A DNA stretch of 64,000 nt from Marinomonas sargassi (GCF_025716875.1 NZ_JAOVZB010000001.1:496001-560000); one strand, 5' to 3'. Numbered from the stretch's first letter, positions 18,203 to 27,272 are shown. A program made the numbers and translations. The notes: a model not told the origin generated them from the sequence alone.

Positions 18203-18478
18203 ATGATCTTATGGGAAAAGGAAGCCCTAAAAGACCGAGGAAAACTCTTTGAATACCTGTTTCAGTTTAACCCTTCAGCCGCCGAGAAAACCGACGATAT
18301 TCTTATCAGAAAAATCGAAAACTTACTTCATCAGCCTTTAATCGGGATAGAACGAGAGAATCTTAAAGGACGACTATTAATCACCCCTGAAATATCCATG
18401 CTGGTTTCCTACTATATAGACAAAAAAGACATCCAAATTCTTCGCATACTGCATATGAGGCAGAAATTTCCGATATAG
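18203..18478 (+). CDS. RelE/ParE-type toxin
   Basis: A 91 aa toxin of the RelE/ParE superfamily, encoded right after its antitoxin. Features are the N-terminal ILWEKEALKDRGKLFEYL helix pair, FNPSAAEKTD, a central RGRLLI-like strand (LKGRLLITPEISMLVSYY) and the C-terminal strand ILRILHMRQKFP. ParE members poison gyrase, RelE members cleave mRNA on the ribosome; the sequence does not settle which. A bidirectional terminator follows. Confidence 0.82.
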   Translation: MILWEKEALKDRGKLFEYLFQFNPSAAEKTDDILIRKIENLLHQPLIGIERENLKGRLLITPEISMLVSYYIDKKDIQILRILHMRQKFPI

Positions 18479-18506
18479 CCTATTTCAGAACGGGGCAACA
18501 AAAACA

Positions 18507-18537
18507 AAAAAGGCCGAGTCATCTGACTCAGCCTTTT
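18507..18537. terminator. Bidirectional terminator between toxin gene and trpG
   Basis: Stem AAAAGGC-GAGTCA/TGACTC-GCCTTTT with a two-base loop and A and T runs on each side, between two convergent genes. Confidence 0.8.
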
Positions 18538-18563
18538 ACTTTAACATTGAAACTAAGAGTCAA

Positions 18564-19226
18564 TCACACCTGAAACAAGAAGTTCTTAATTAAATCCTTA
18601 CCGCCTTCTGTGGCGAAAGATTCTGGGTGAAATTGAATCCCTTGAATGGGGTATTCTTTATGGCGAATCCCCATCAGTTCAAACTCTCCACCTTGATGGA
18701 TCGCATTCATATCCACGAAGTCTGAGGCTTTTAGGTCACCCACAGAGGCCGTCACTTCCAACACATCAGGGAAGCTTTCTGCTTCTGCAATGAGTGAGTG
18801 GTAACGCATTACTTCTAATTGATCAGGAATGTCATGGAAAATGCCTTCCCCAATATGGGTAATAGGGCTAGTTTTACCGTGCATAGGTAAAGGGGCTTTT
18901 ACCACCTTACCGCCAAACACATGGCAAATACCCTGCATGCCCAAGCAAACGCCCATTAGAGGTGTAGTTTTACCGAACTGCTGGATCACATCGGCACAAA
19001 CACCAAAATAGGCTTTGTCGTCTGGAGAGCCCGGACCCGGTGAGATAATAATACGATCAGGAGCCGCTTTGAATATGTCTTCCAAGGTGACTTCATCATT
19101 ACGCTTTACGATGACTTCGAAGCCATCAATTTCGCCTCGACTTTTTTCGGTTTCTAGCACTTCACCAATGAACTGATATAGGTTGTAGGTAAAAGAGTCG
19201 TAGTTGTCGATAATATAAACTTTCAT
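18564..19226 (-). CDS. trpG: Anthranilate synthase component II (glutamine amidotransferase)
   Basis: Supplies ammonia from glutamine to TrpE for anthranilate synthesis from chorismate. The 220 aa class I amidotransferase has all motifs: NYDSFTYNLYQF, the oxyanion loop ISPGPGSPDD, nucleophile Cys in GVCLGMQGI, and the His-Glu dyad in IQFHPESFAT. It lies 5 bp after trpE. In many bacteria the same subunit also serves aminodeoxychorismate synthase, which is possible here. No trpD or trpC follows; the rest of the pathway must be elsewhere. Confidence 0.88.
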   Translation of the reverse strand: MKVYIIDNYDSFTYNLYQFIGEVLETEKSRGEIDGFEVIVKRNDEVTLEDIFKAAPDRIIISPGPGSPDDKAYFGVCADVIQQFGKTTPLMGVCLGMQGICHVFGGKVVKAPLPMHGKTSPITHIGEGIFHDIPDQLEVMRYHSLIAEAESFPDVLEVTASVGDLKASDFVDMNAIHQGGEFELMGIRHKEYPIQGIQFHPESFATEGGKDLIKNFLFQV

Positions 19227-19231
19227 GCTGC

Positions 19232-20650
19232 TTACTCCTGACCTGTCTTTTCTGCGAACAGGTCTAGCACACGTTTAGTCCCTGCAAATTTACGTTGAAT
19301 CTCTTCGAATTCATCTTCCGCGTTTGAATCGTATACGTTGCCACCACAGGTTTGCACATAAGCTTTAGAACCGTTGGCAAAAATGGTACGAATCGGAATG
19401 GCAAACATACAATCGCCATTAAAAGAGAACTGACCAACCGCACCACCGTATGGACCTCGGCCATCACTTTCAAGATCATCTATGATTTTCATGGCTTCTA
19501 TTTTTGGCGCACCGGTTAATGTGCCCGCTGGGAAGTTGCTTGCTAATGCTGAGAACATGTCGTGATCTTCTGCCATAATTCCAACAATTTCACTGGAAAT
19601 GTGCTGAACATGACTAAAGCGTTTAATGTCCATTAAAGAGCGTACTTTTACTGTACCAAAACGCGCCACACGGCCAATGTCATTACGGTGCAAATCCACA
19701 ATCATATTGTGTTCAGCAATTTCTTTCGGGTCATTCAGCAAAGCTCGTGCAAAAGCAGTATCTTCTGTGGCGTCTTTACCACGTTTTGCAGTACCAGCAA
19801 GAGGGAAGGTTTCCATTTCCCCCTGGCGAAGTCGGAACAAAGATTCTGGGCTAGCACCAATGACTTTTTGCTCACCAAATTTGACATAGTACATTTGTGG
19901 AGATGGGTTCACTTCTCGTAACTGCTCGTACAAGTTGATGGTATCGCCATCTAGGTCAAACCACTTTTTGAAGCCCACTTCACACTGGAAAATCTTGCCG
20001 TCTATGATGTCCTGTTTCACTTTGGCAACCGCCTCAGCATGGTCAGACTTGCCCATAGACTCCCCTGTTGAGCGAACCACAAGGGCACCATTTTCAGGTG
20101 TGTCTTGCGCCATCATTTCGTTGATAACATCCAAACGGCTGCCATCGGAAGACGCATCTTCATAGTAAAAATAGAACACTTCACCCGTCATCTTGTCGAG
20201 AATCAGACCATCCTTGTACAAACCAAAGCGGAAGGCATCGAACATCTCGCTGGATTGTAAGTCCAAAGTCGGCTCGAAGTAGTTCATGCTGTCATAGCCA
20301 AGGTAACCTGTTAAACCACCAGCAAAACCACGGGATAAAATATTCTGCGGCACAATGTCACGAAGCAAGTAATAAGGGTTTTCTGAATCGTAGGATTCGG
20401 TGCTGCCGTCACGTTCTTGAATAAAGAGTTTCTTATCTTCTGCCCAAATAAGTTTTTCTGGGTCAAAACCAATAATAGAGTGGCGAGAAATAAAGCTTTC
20501 CTCCCCCAATGACTCCAACATGAAGCAGTTCTCAAAGCGCTTTTCTACCTTCTTAAACAAGGCGAAGAAGTCACAATCGGAGCTGATAGTAATGTACTTA
20601 GGTTTACGCGGCAGGCTAATGGGCTGCGGCTTTTTATTATTTGAACTCAT
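19232..20650 (-). CDS. trpE: Anthranilate synthase component I
   Basis: Catalytic subunit converting chorismate to anthranilate, 472 aa. A TrpE rather than PabB identity is supported by PLAGTAKRG (Ala where PabB has Lys) and by the LES element (FMLESLGE) near residue 43, the region that binds feedback tryptophan. The C-terminal chorismate-binding fold has ASPESLFRL, NMIVDLHRNDIGRV, FPAGTLTGAPK and GPYGGAVG. The start overlaps trpR by ATGA. It is somewhat shorter than the 500-520 aa of many TrpE proteins. Confidence 0.87.
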   Translation of the reverse strand: MSSNNKKPQPISLPRKPKYITISSDCDFFALFKKVEKRFENCFMLESLGEESFISRHSIIGFDPEKLIWAEDKKLFIQERDGSTESYDSENPYYLLRDIVPQNILSRGFAGGLTGYLGYDSMNYFEPTLDLQSSEMFDAFRFGLYKDGLILDKMTGEVFYFYYEDASSDGSRLDVINEMMAQDTPENGALVVRSTGESMGKSDHAEAVAKVKQDIIDGKIFQCEVGFKKWFDLDGDTINLYEQLREVNPSPQMYYVKFGEQKVIGASPESLFRLRQGEMETFPLAGTAKRGKDATEDTAFARALLNDPKEIAEHNMIVDLHRNDIGRVARFGTVKVRSLMDIKRFSHVQHISSEIVGIMAEDHDMFSALASNFPAGTLTGAPKIEAMKIIDDLESDGRGPYGGAVGQFSFNGDCMFAIPIRTIFANGSKAYVQTCGGNVYDSNAEDEFEEIQRKFAGTKRVLDLFAEKTGQE

Positions 20651-20877
20651 GCGTTGTTTAATTCCTTTAATGCTCGGGAGCCACGGGTAACAGTGGCAAT
20701 ACCCACACCTAATTGTTTAGCAATATCACGCTGTGGCACGCCTTGCTCCAATAGGGAAAATATCTGTAATCTATGCTGCATTTCATTAATTTCATTCGGT
20801 GTTAACAGCGCTTTTAAGCGCTTCTCTAACACCGCATCATCCGCAGCCTCGGTTAAAAAATGGACCAAGTCCTTCAT
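20647..20877 (-). CDS. trpR: Trp operon repressor TrpR (short form)
   Basis: Tryptophan-dependent repressor, 76 aa from the ATG at 20877. The domain matches E. coli TrpR over LLTPNEINEMQHRLQIFSLL and the helix-turn-helix DIAKQLGVGIATVTRGSRAL. It lacks the E. coli N-terminal arm of about 20 residues and the last helix. An upstream in-frame extension (to 20982) is not used, since it reads through the promoter and has no family similarity. It overlaps trpE by 4 bp, so repressor and target genes share one transcript. Confidence 0.85.
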   Translation of the reverse strand: MKDLVHFLTEAADDAVLEKRLKALLTPNEINEMQHRLQIFSLLEQGVPQRDIAKQLGVGIATVTRGSRALKELNNA

Positions 20878-20945
20878 AGAAAATCGTCTCTTAATGCGGT
20901 CTGTGTACTTTAAAAAAGTGCATTCTAAAAGCACCACGTATTCAC

Positions 20946-20982
20946 GTACTAGTACAATATAGGTAGCCGTCACAAGAATCAA
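20946..20982 (-). promoter_or_regulatory. Candidate trpR promoter with overlapping TrpR operator
   Basis: On the minus strand TTGATT (20977-20982) and TATATT (20956-20961) are spaced by 15 bp as -35 and -10. Directly after the -10 lies the perfect palindrome GTACTAGTAC (20946-20955), equal to the half-site core of known TrpR operators with its CTAG centre. The spacing is one to two bases short of ideal. A second dyad TGTACTT-N5-AAGTGCA lies at 20903-20921 inside the leader. Confidence 0.5.
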
Positions 20983-21092
20983 GCATTAATTCTCCCTACC
21001 ACATGAACCTAAGCCCATTAAATGCAATAATCCCAACCCAAAGCGTCACCCTATGGCGCAGTCATTTTAGCCTAACGTTTTCGAGGTAAGTA

Positions 21093-21494
21093 ATGGGTAT
21101 TGTAGTCACTGTTTTTATGGCGCTGATTTTGGCGTTTTCTCTTCCAAAGCCACTGTTGAAGCTGAGCGATAGCGCTAAATCTATCCTGCTTCTGTTAGCG
21201 TTTTTCTTAGGCTGTTGGAATGCGCTTGCTTATGGCCTACAACATCTAGGTCAACTTTGGGGAGATATGGCGCTGATATCAGGCATCGCTATGATTATCA
21301 CCAGCATCAACGCCATAGGACTGAGTGCTTTACCTTCCTTCTTTCAGCATTCTTTTATCGTGAAATTCTTATTGCCGCGTTTGCAAGCTCAAGTTCACAA
21401 GCTCCCTAGTGTTATCCACTTATTCATTTTATTAGTACTGTTTGCATGCTTCTGTATGTACGCATACACCTTGGTGTTGCTGAACTTACAATAA
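21093..21494 (+). CDS. Unrecognised small membrane protein
   Basis: A 133 aa hydrophobic protein with about four membrane segments (about 4-18, 27-46, 56-77 and 109-131). I recognise no family motif. A GAGGTAAGTA element just before the ATG gives a good ribosome-binding site. It is divergent from trpR; the 215 bp between hold the trp operator and this gene's own promoter. Single gene, no operon partner seen. Function unknown. Confidence 0.55.
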   Translation: MGIVVTVFMALILAFSLPKPLLKLSDSAKSILLLLAFFLGCWNALAYGLQHLGQLWGDMALISGIAMIITSINAIGLSALPSFFQHSFIVKFLLPRLQAQVHKLPSVIHLFILLVLFACFCMYAYTLVLLNLQ

Positions 21495-21671
21495 CCTGCA
21501 AAGCACTTAGCTTGCGGATAATTGTTTGCGGGAGTGCACCGCAAGCAATTTGTTCTTTCCTACCTTCATTTCGCCGTTATAACAGGCTTTTTCACGGTTG
21601 TTCTTACTCCTTATTGCACTTGATTCACCAATTTTCTAAGCTGCTATTAAGCATTAAATTAGGAAGTATTT

Positions 21672-21983
21672 ATGGTTTTCTATAGAGCAAAAGACTTTAC
21701 CGCCACCCGCGCTTGGGGCGCGTTAGACATTGCCAATATGAATGGGGTAACCACGCGTTTACATTGGACGGATAGCCCTTATAAATGGCATATCAATGAT
21801 GGTGAAGAAGTATTCGTCGTGTTGGATGGTCAGGTCAACATGCATTACCGAAGTGGCGGTGAGGAACATGTTCAAAAAATGGAAGCTGGGGATATCTTCT
21901 TTGCAAGCATAGGTACTGAACATGTGGCTCATCCTGTCGGTGAAGCGCGTATTCTAGTAATCGAAAAAGAAGGCAGTGTCTGA
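21672..21983 (+). CDS. Cupin domain protein
   Basis: A 103 aa single-domain cupin. The metal-site motif runs through KWHINDGEEVFVVLDG and then GDIFFASIGTEHVAHPVGEARIL, with the His, Glu and second His of the two cupin motifs in place. No fused domain. Cupins of this size act in sugar or small molecule metabolism or as stress proteins; the sequence does not tell. An AGGAAG ribosome site lies about 7 bases before the start. Confidence 0.75.
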   Translation: MVFYRAKDFTATRAWGALDIANMNGVTTRLHWTDSPYKWHINDGEEVFVVLDGQVNMHYRSGGEEHVQKMEAGDIFFASIGTEHVAHPVGEARILVIEKEGSV

Positions 21984-22025
21984 CTGGCTTTTACAGCTTA
22001 GCTGCCCTCTGCTATTTAGCTGCTT

Positions 22026-22442
22026 TTATGGCTGCGTATCAAACACTTGAACGTCAGCTGGAATATCTACCCAATCTTGCTTTTCACTTACCCAAACATG
22101 GATGCTGGGTTTGATTATACGAGTGTCGGATAAATTGCTCGGTTTGAGTTTTATCTTATCGGGCTTACTTGGATCGTAATGGTAAATTCTATTACCGCAG
22201 GAAGGGCAGAATTTCGCGGCATTGATATTGCCACTGTCTGATGAACGGCTCCAATCCTTTAATTCACCACTAAATGTCACACTGTCAGCCTCCACCATAG
22301 CGGTAATACTAAAAGCACTTGTGGATAGCTTTTGGCATTCTTTGCAATGGCACACCATGACCATAAGAGGCGGTGCTGATAATTCGTAAGTCACGCCACC
22401 ACATTGGCAAGACCCTGTAATTGGGTAGCTAATCTTCTGCAT
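22026..22442 (-). CDS. GFA family (glutathione-dependent formaldehyde-activating fold) protein
   Basis: A 138 aa zinc protein of the GFA/CENP-V fold. The zinc ligands are visible in order: SCQCGGV, VCHCKECQK and FCPSCGNRIYH. The family name comes from the enzyme Gfa, but most members have no proven activity. It ends up 13 bp after the deacetylase gene that starts upstream on the same strand, so the two may be one transcript. Confidence 0.8.
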   Translation of the reverse strand: MQKISYPITGSCQCGGVTYELSAPPLMVMVCHCKECQKLSTSAFSITAMVEADSVTFSGELKDWSRSSDSGNINAAKFCPSCGNRIYHYDPSKPDKIKLKPSNLSDTRIIKPSIHVWVSEKQDWVDIPADVQVFDTQP

Positions 22443-22455
22443 GATTCTCTCCTTC

Positions 22456-23379
22456 TTATAACTTCATCAAACTCTTAATGTGACAAAAGGCGGCGCGCCC
22501 TAGGGCATCAATATTGTAGCCCCCTTCTAATACAGACACTATTTTGCCATCGCAATGACGATCAGCAATGCCCATTAGCTGCTCAGTTATCCAGATAAAA
22601 TCAGACTCGTCTAATCTTAGCTGTCCCATGGGATCTTCTTTATGGGCATCGAAGCCTGCGGAAATCATCAACAACTGGGGTTGGTAAGCATCCAACATTG
22701 GTAAAAGCTGCTCACTAATGGCGGCTCGAAAAGCCTCGCTGTCTGTGCCAGCTTCTAGCGGTATATGCAAAATATTGTCATGTGCCGTACTGGGTTCGCT
22801 ATAAGGAAACAGCGGATGCTGATAGCTGGAGGCATAAAGTACATTAGGGTCAGACTGGAAAATATTCTCTGTGCCATTGCCGTGATGCACATCAAAATCA
22901 ACAATCGCCACTCGCTCTAGACCATAAGCTTGAACCGCATGGCGAGTGCCTACGGCAATATTATTGAAGAAACAAAATCCCATGGCTTTATCAAATTCCG
23001 CATGGTGACCCGGTGGGCGAATCGCACAAAAGGCGTTGTTCACCTCCCCCGACATCACTCGATCTACCGCTGTGGTCACACACCCTGCCGCATGAATAGC
23101 TGCGTCCAGAGTGTGGGTCATCATCAGGGTATCTTGATCTAATTCGACTGCGCCTTCCGTTGGAGATTGTTTATAAACAGAGGCAACATAGTTTGCATCA
23201 TGGGTGGCTTCCAACTGCTCTCGGCTGGCTGGCTCGGCTTCCATGCGACGGATGAAATCCATCAATTGCCCTGTGATCAAGCGGTTTTGAATTGCGCCAA
23301 GGCGTTGTGGCGACTCTGGGTGTTCGTCTCCCATATTATGTCGGTCACAATAAGTATGTGTGATATAAGCCGTTGTCAT
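22456..23379 (-). CDS. Histone deacetylase family protein
   Basis: Zinc-dependent deacetylase of the class II-like bacterial type, 307 aa. Catalytic features are complete: RPPGHHAE (His-His dyad), FCFFNNIAVG, DFDVHHGNGT (Asp and His zinc ligands), ISAGFDAHKEDPMGQLRL (third ligand) and EGGYN at the C-terminus. Substrates in bacteria include acetylated polyamines, acetoin-related molecules and acetyl-lysine. It is divergent from a lysine acetyltransferase gene, 143 bp apart, an arrangement that hints at opposing roles. Confidence 0.85.
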   Translation of the reverse strand: MTTAYITHTYCDRHNMGDEHPESPQRLGAIQNRLITGQLMDFIRRMEAEPASREQLEATHDANYVASVYKQSPTEGAVELDQDTLMMTHTLDAAIHAAGCVTTAVDRVMSGEVNNAFCAIRPPGHHAEFDKAMGFCFFNNIAVGTRHAVQAYGLERVAIVDFDVHHGNGTENIFQSDPNVLYASSYQHPLFPYSEPSTAHDNILHIPLEAGTDSEAFRAAISEQLLPMLDAYQPQLLMISAGFDAHKEDPMGQLRLDESDFIWITEQLMGIADRHCDGKIVSVLEGGYNIDALGRAAFCHIKSLMKL

Positions 23380-23522
23380 TCCATTTCCTAAGTCTTTATT
23401 ATTGTTGTTTACTAGATGCTATCAAGCCATAAAACAAAGAAACACCTCTACCCTACCATGGTCTACAATCATCCACACAAGCATCATGGTACTTTTAGCG
23501 TAACAATAAGAAGGGAAGTCAA

Positions 23523-25904
23523 ATGAGCCAACACGTTTTACAGCCACTGTTAGCCCCTAAATCCATGGCCATCCTCACGGGTGAAGATGACAACGACCCT
23601 CTTATGCTGGCACTGCTAAATAACCTTTTTAATACCAATGAAGCCCGTTCCAGTTGTGCTATTTCCCTTGTTGGAATTAAGCCTTCAGTCGATTTTCCTT
23701 GCCCTATTTTCACTAAATTAACAGAGCTCCCTGCTACGCCAGACCTTGCGGTTATGGTCGGTGAGTACACACAAACTTCTATTGAAGAACTCATAATAGA
23801 TTGCGGCAAAGCAGGCATAGGTTCTTTACTGATGTTGTCTTGGGCAGAGAAAACCGCATCAGAATTATTACCTTTATTACGAGAGCATAATGTACGTCTG
23901 CTGGGGCCAAACAGCTTTGGCATATGCCGACCACGACAGGGCGTTTTTGCGTGGCTTGGGTTAACCCAGCCATTAACAGGTCGATTGGCGTTAATGTCCC
24001 AATCAGGAACAGTAGCCAGCGCCTTGGTCGACTGGGCGAACTGGCAGGGCATTGGCTTTTCTCAGGTGGTCGCCATGGGCACCCCCATTGATGTGATGCC
24101 CTCTCAAGTATTGGATTACCTCTCCACCGATTTTGAGAGTCAGGCAATTTTGATGTATCTACAAAAGATTGGCCAACCCACGCGCTTCCTCAGTAGCTTA
24201 CGAGCCACAGGCCGAAGCAAGCCCGTTGCCGTTGTGACTGAACATGCGGTAGGCGCTGATGAGCGAGTATTAGACGCTGCCCTGAGTCGAACAGGCGCCG
24301 TGCGAGGTCGTCGTTTGAATGACCTAATTGCCGCAGCTTCCGTGATGACCAACGCCCGACGAGTAAAAGATGGCTCCTTATTGATTATCGGTAACGGCGC
24401 AGGTCCAAGTGAAATGGCAGCACAACGAGCTATGGAGCTGGGTATCGACCTACTGCACCCAAGCGGTGAACTGGCTACTACGTTAGAAAACACCATGGCA
24501 GGTCGAGGCGGCATTGGCCCTGTCACCACAGTATGGGCAAGCAGCGCCACCGACTTATATATCAAACTGGCAGCCGATGTCTTACAAAGCCCAGACTGTG
24601 GTGCTGTGCTACTCACGCTCAGTCCAACCGCACTAATCGACATCGACTCTCTGTATAGCCTAGTAACTAAACTTCACAAGGAGCAAAAGAAACTGGTGAT
24701 GGTGTGTTTACTTGGTGGCGGCAACATGACCAACATGCGCATCCGCATTAACGAAGCCGGCATTCCTACTTTCCGTACACCAGAAACCGCCATTGAAGGT
24801 TTCCAGTTTTTGGTGCAATTCCAGCGCAACCAACTGCTTGCGAAACAGTCACCAGACAGCCACGCCTTCCGCTTTAAAATTGATGTATCTGAAGCCACAG
24901 GCCAGTTAAATCACCTTATCGAACATAATAACGCCATTGCCAATGCAGAGCATTTACGAGACATATTCGAGCTATTTCATATTCCTCTTATTTCTCGTCG
25001 TCAAAGTAGCCAACTGCTATCCGCCCCGATTCATTTGCGTATTTTCCAAGACCCTGTGTTTGGCCCAGCGATTGGGTTGTCTCTTGAAGGGGCGCAACAA
25101 CACAAACAAGCGGAAGCCGTCGCTTTACCACCACTTAATACAGTATTAGCAAAAGACCTGATTCAAAGGGCTTTCCCCTGTGAAGAGTCTTTCGAGCTAG
25201 AAAGTTTGCTACGAAACCTATCCACCATGGTGTGTGAGCTGCCAGAAATACAGCATATGGAGTTAGCCGATGTGCGCTTGCACGACAGTGGTAGTGTGTT
25301 TGCTGAAATCAGTGCGAATTTAACCAAGAGCCAAGGGCTACGACGCTATGAACATTTGGCGATTCAACCTTACCCAAGACAATGGGTGTCGGACAAAACC
25401 TTAAAGAATGACGAGATAGCAACAATACGCCCCATTTTACCGAGGGATTCGGGGATTTTGGCCGACTTTGTTCGCAACTTATCAGAAGAAACCCGCTACT
25501 TTCGCTTCATATCCAATATCTCTGAGCTAACACCGCGCATGCTCAATAGCTTGTCCCATATCGATTATGACCGAGAAATGGCGCTACTCGCCGTACTCAA
25601 AAGGGACGACAAAGACCTCATCATAGGTACCGCACGCTATATAGATAACTTTGACGACAAGAGCTGTGAATTTGCCGTGGTTTTAGGAGATGAATTCCAA
25701 GGGCTAGGATTGGCCTCTTTCCTCATGCGCCAGCTCTTTCAAGTAGCGATAGATAAAGGCTTTAAGGTGATGAAGGGCATAGTGCTCGCAGAAAACAAAC
25801 GCATGATCGATTTCTGTAAGCACCTAGGCTTCACCATTGTCCGCGACCCCGACGACTTTGGACAAGTGATTGCTACTGTGAAATTAGAGTCACTAACATT
25901 ATAA
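23523..25904 (+). CDS. Pat-like protein lysine acetyltransferase with NDP-forming acyl-CoA synthetase region
   Basis: A 793 aa homologue of Pat/YfiQ, which acetylates lysines of metabolic enzymes. Order: CoA-binding Rossmann and succinyl-CoA-ligase-like domains (about 8-450, including LLGPNSFGICRP and ALMSQSGTVAS), a shortened ATP-grasp region (about 470-600) and a GNAT domain (about 630-793, with DEFQGLGLASFLM). Usual length is near 886; roughly 80 residues seem absent between FELFHIPLISRR and DPVFGPAIGL, where the ATP-binding lobe should be. The GNAT part is intact, so acetyl transfer is still likely. Confidence 0.82.
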   Translation: MSQHVLQPLLAPKSMAILTGEDDNDPLMLALLNNLFNTNEARSSCAISLVGIKPSVDFPCPIFTKLTELPATPDLAVMVGEYTQTSIEELIIDCGKAGIGSLLMLSWAEKTASELLPLLREHNVRLLGPNSFGICRPRQGVFAWLGLTQPLTGRLALMSQSGTVASALVDWANWQGIGFSQVVAMGTPIDVMPSQVLDYLSTDFESQAILMYLQKIGQPTRFLSSLRATGRSKPVAVVTEHAVGADERVLDAALSRTGAVRGRRLNDLIAAASVMTNARRVKDGSLLIIGNGAGPSEMAAQRAMELGIDLLHPSGELATTLENTMAGRGGIGPVTTVWASSATDLYIKLAADVLQSPDCGAVLLTLSPTALIDIDSLYSLVTKLHKEQKKLVMVCLLGGGNMTNMRIRINEAGIPTFRTPETAIEGFQFLVQFQRNQLLAKQSPDSHAFRFKIDVSEATGQLNHLIEHNNAIANAEHLRDIFELFHIPLISRRQSSQLLSAPIHLRIFQDPVFGPAIGLSLEGAQQHKQAEAVALPPLNTVLAKDLIQRAFPCEESFELESLLRNLSTMVCELPEIQHMELADVRLHDSGSVFAEISANLTKSQGLRRYEHLAIQPYPRQWVSDKTLKNDEIATIRPILPRDSGILADFVRNLSEETRYFRFISNISELTPRMLNSLSHIDYDREMALLAVLKRDDKDLIIGTARYIDNFDDKSCEFAVVLGDEFQGLGLASFLMRQLFQVAIDKGFKVMKGIVLAENKRMIDFCKHLGFTIVRDPDDFGQVIATVKLESLTL

Positions 25905-25927
25905 AAAATCTAGTTAAAAGGAAGCAT

Positions 25928-26422
25928 TTATACTGCTTTTATTAAACCTACTTTCAGATCTTGTGCTTCATAAATAACCTTACCATCAAGCAACACAAAA
26001 CCATCTGCGATCCCCATACCCAGCGGGGACTTTTTAACTCGTTTGATATGGATTTTATATTCTATTGAATGGGCTGAGGGATAAATTTGCCCCGTAAAAC
26101 GCACTTTTCCCACACCTAAAGCGCGACCTTTACCCGGTAAACCTGACCAGCCTAAAAATACACCTAATAATTGCCACAAAGCATCCAAGCCTAAACAACC
26201 CGGCATGACTGGATCTCCTTTAAAGTGACAAGCAAAAAACCAATGGTTAGGGTGAATTTTAAAATTGGCCTCTAGTAAACCTTTACCATATTGACCACCT
26301 TCTAAATCAAGATGTGTGATTTCATCAATCATCAGCATTTGGTCACTAGGTAATTGCGCATTACCTGTACCGAAAAAATTCCCTTCGGACATTGCTAGCA
26401 CATCAGCATTTGAAAACATCAT
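25928..26422 (-). CDS. fabA: FabA-like 3-hydroxyacyl-ACP dehydratase
   Basis: Beta-hydroxydecanoyl-ACP dehydratase/isomerase type, 164 aa. The start at 26422 (MMFSNADVL) has GGAG six bases upstream and fits FabA length; a longer frame runs into the upstream gene. The active site [20 protein letters not shown] holds the catalytic His and the region of the Asp helix, and [16 protein letters not shown] is diagnostic for FabA over FabZ. No fabB follows, unlike the usual fabA-fabB pair. It lies 43 bp after an AraC regulator gene on the same strand. Possibly a paralogue. Confidence 0.82.
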   Translation of the reverse strand: MMFSNADVLAMSEGNFFGTGNAQLPSDQMLMIDEITHLDLEGGQYGKGLLEANFKIHPNHWFFACHFKGDPVMPGCLGLDALWQLLGVFLGWSGLPGKGRALGVGKVRFTGQIYPSAHSIEYKIHIKRVKKSPLGMGIADGFVLLDGKVIYEAQDLKVGLIKAV

Positions 26423-26465
26423 TCTCTTCTCCACGTTATTTCGAAAAGAGTATGTCTCTTCTTTC

Positions 26466-27272
26466 TTAGCGCGGCTTGTAAAAATCGGACATGAAGCTTT
26501 GTGCTTGAGAAGAGAGTGAAGAGACATGATGCTTTTTGAGCGATTTACTCAAATGAGACTGATCATAAAAACCCAAATCAAGACCGTAGGCTAAAATAGA
26601 TTCGCTACCTAAATAGTAGTTTCTTAATAGCGCTTGCGCTTTGATTAACTGAGAAAATGCCTTTGTAGACACTCCGGTGTGCAAAGAAAACTGTCTATTA
26701 AGCTGGCGACAGCTTATCCCTACCTTGTCTGCCAGCTTCTCCACTGATATAGATCCAAAGCTCTCATAAATAAGCTGTAAGGCTCCACTCAATAAGGGTA
26801 ACGGCTGACCTAAAAGGGATTTCAAAAAGAGCGAGTCACACAAGGCGACCTTTTCTTGAAAACCTTTCTTGTCATATAAACGTTCGCCTAAATAACTAAA
26901 ATGGCGATTTGATAAATAGTCATCGTCAACCACGGCTTGCGTTATATCAGCAAGATCGACATTAAAAAATTGCCTAAACATGCCCGGTTTAAACCAAACA
27001 CCGAAATACTCTCCAGGTTCCAGAAGCTGGGCTTCTAGAATGGATAAACGCGTTCCCCCCACCATACTCGTTTTAGAAGAAAAGAATAGAACATTTGTAG
27101 CATCAGGGATCATAGGGTACGGCGTTGGTGTATCCACTTTCACTTGAATATATGCATGAATTGCATCGGCTAACGCCGCTACAGGGGGAGTTAGCTCAAT
27201 GGATAAACCGAAGTATGACTGACCTTCCAATGTCAAAGTCGGTTGAAATGGGACATATTTTTGAGTGTACAT
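26466..27272 (-). CDS. AraC family transcriptional regulator
   Basis: A 268 aa regulator. The C-terminal HTH_18 domain is clear ([22 protein letters not shown], then [21 protein letters not shown]), with an N-terminal domain of unknown ligand that contains [16 protein letters not shown]. That N-terminal type is seen in small AraC regulators of membrane or lipid genes. It is upstream of the fabA-like gene on the same strand and is a natural candidate for its control. This link is inferred from position. Confidence 0.82.
   Translation of the reverse strand: MYTQKYVPFQPTLTLEGQSYFGLSIELTPPVAALADAIHAYIQVKVDTPTPYPMIPDATNVLFFSSKTSMVGGTRLSILEAQLLEPGEYFGVWFKPGMFRQFFNVDLADITQAVVDDDYLSNRHFSYLGERLYDKKGFQEKVALCDSLFLKSLLGQPLPLLSGALQLIYESFGSISVEKLADKVGISCRQLNRQFSLHTGVSTKAFSQLIKAQALLRNYYLGSESILAYGLDLGFYDQSHLSKSLKKHHVSSLSSQAQSFMSDFYKPR

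Noticed and set aside
23519-24643. Overlapping open frames antisense to the Pat-like gene
   Set aside because: They lie opposite a conserved gene, have no family similarity and no start signal.
26423-26527. N-terminal extension of the fabA-like gene
   Set aside because: Runs into the AraC gene, and the start at 26422 has a good GGAG and matches FabA length.
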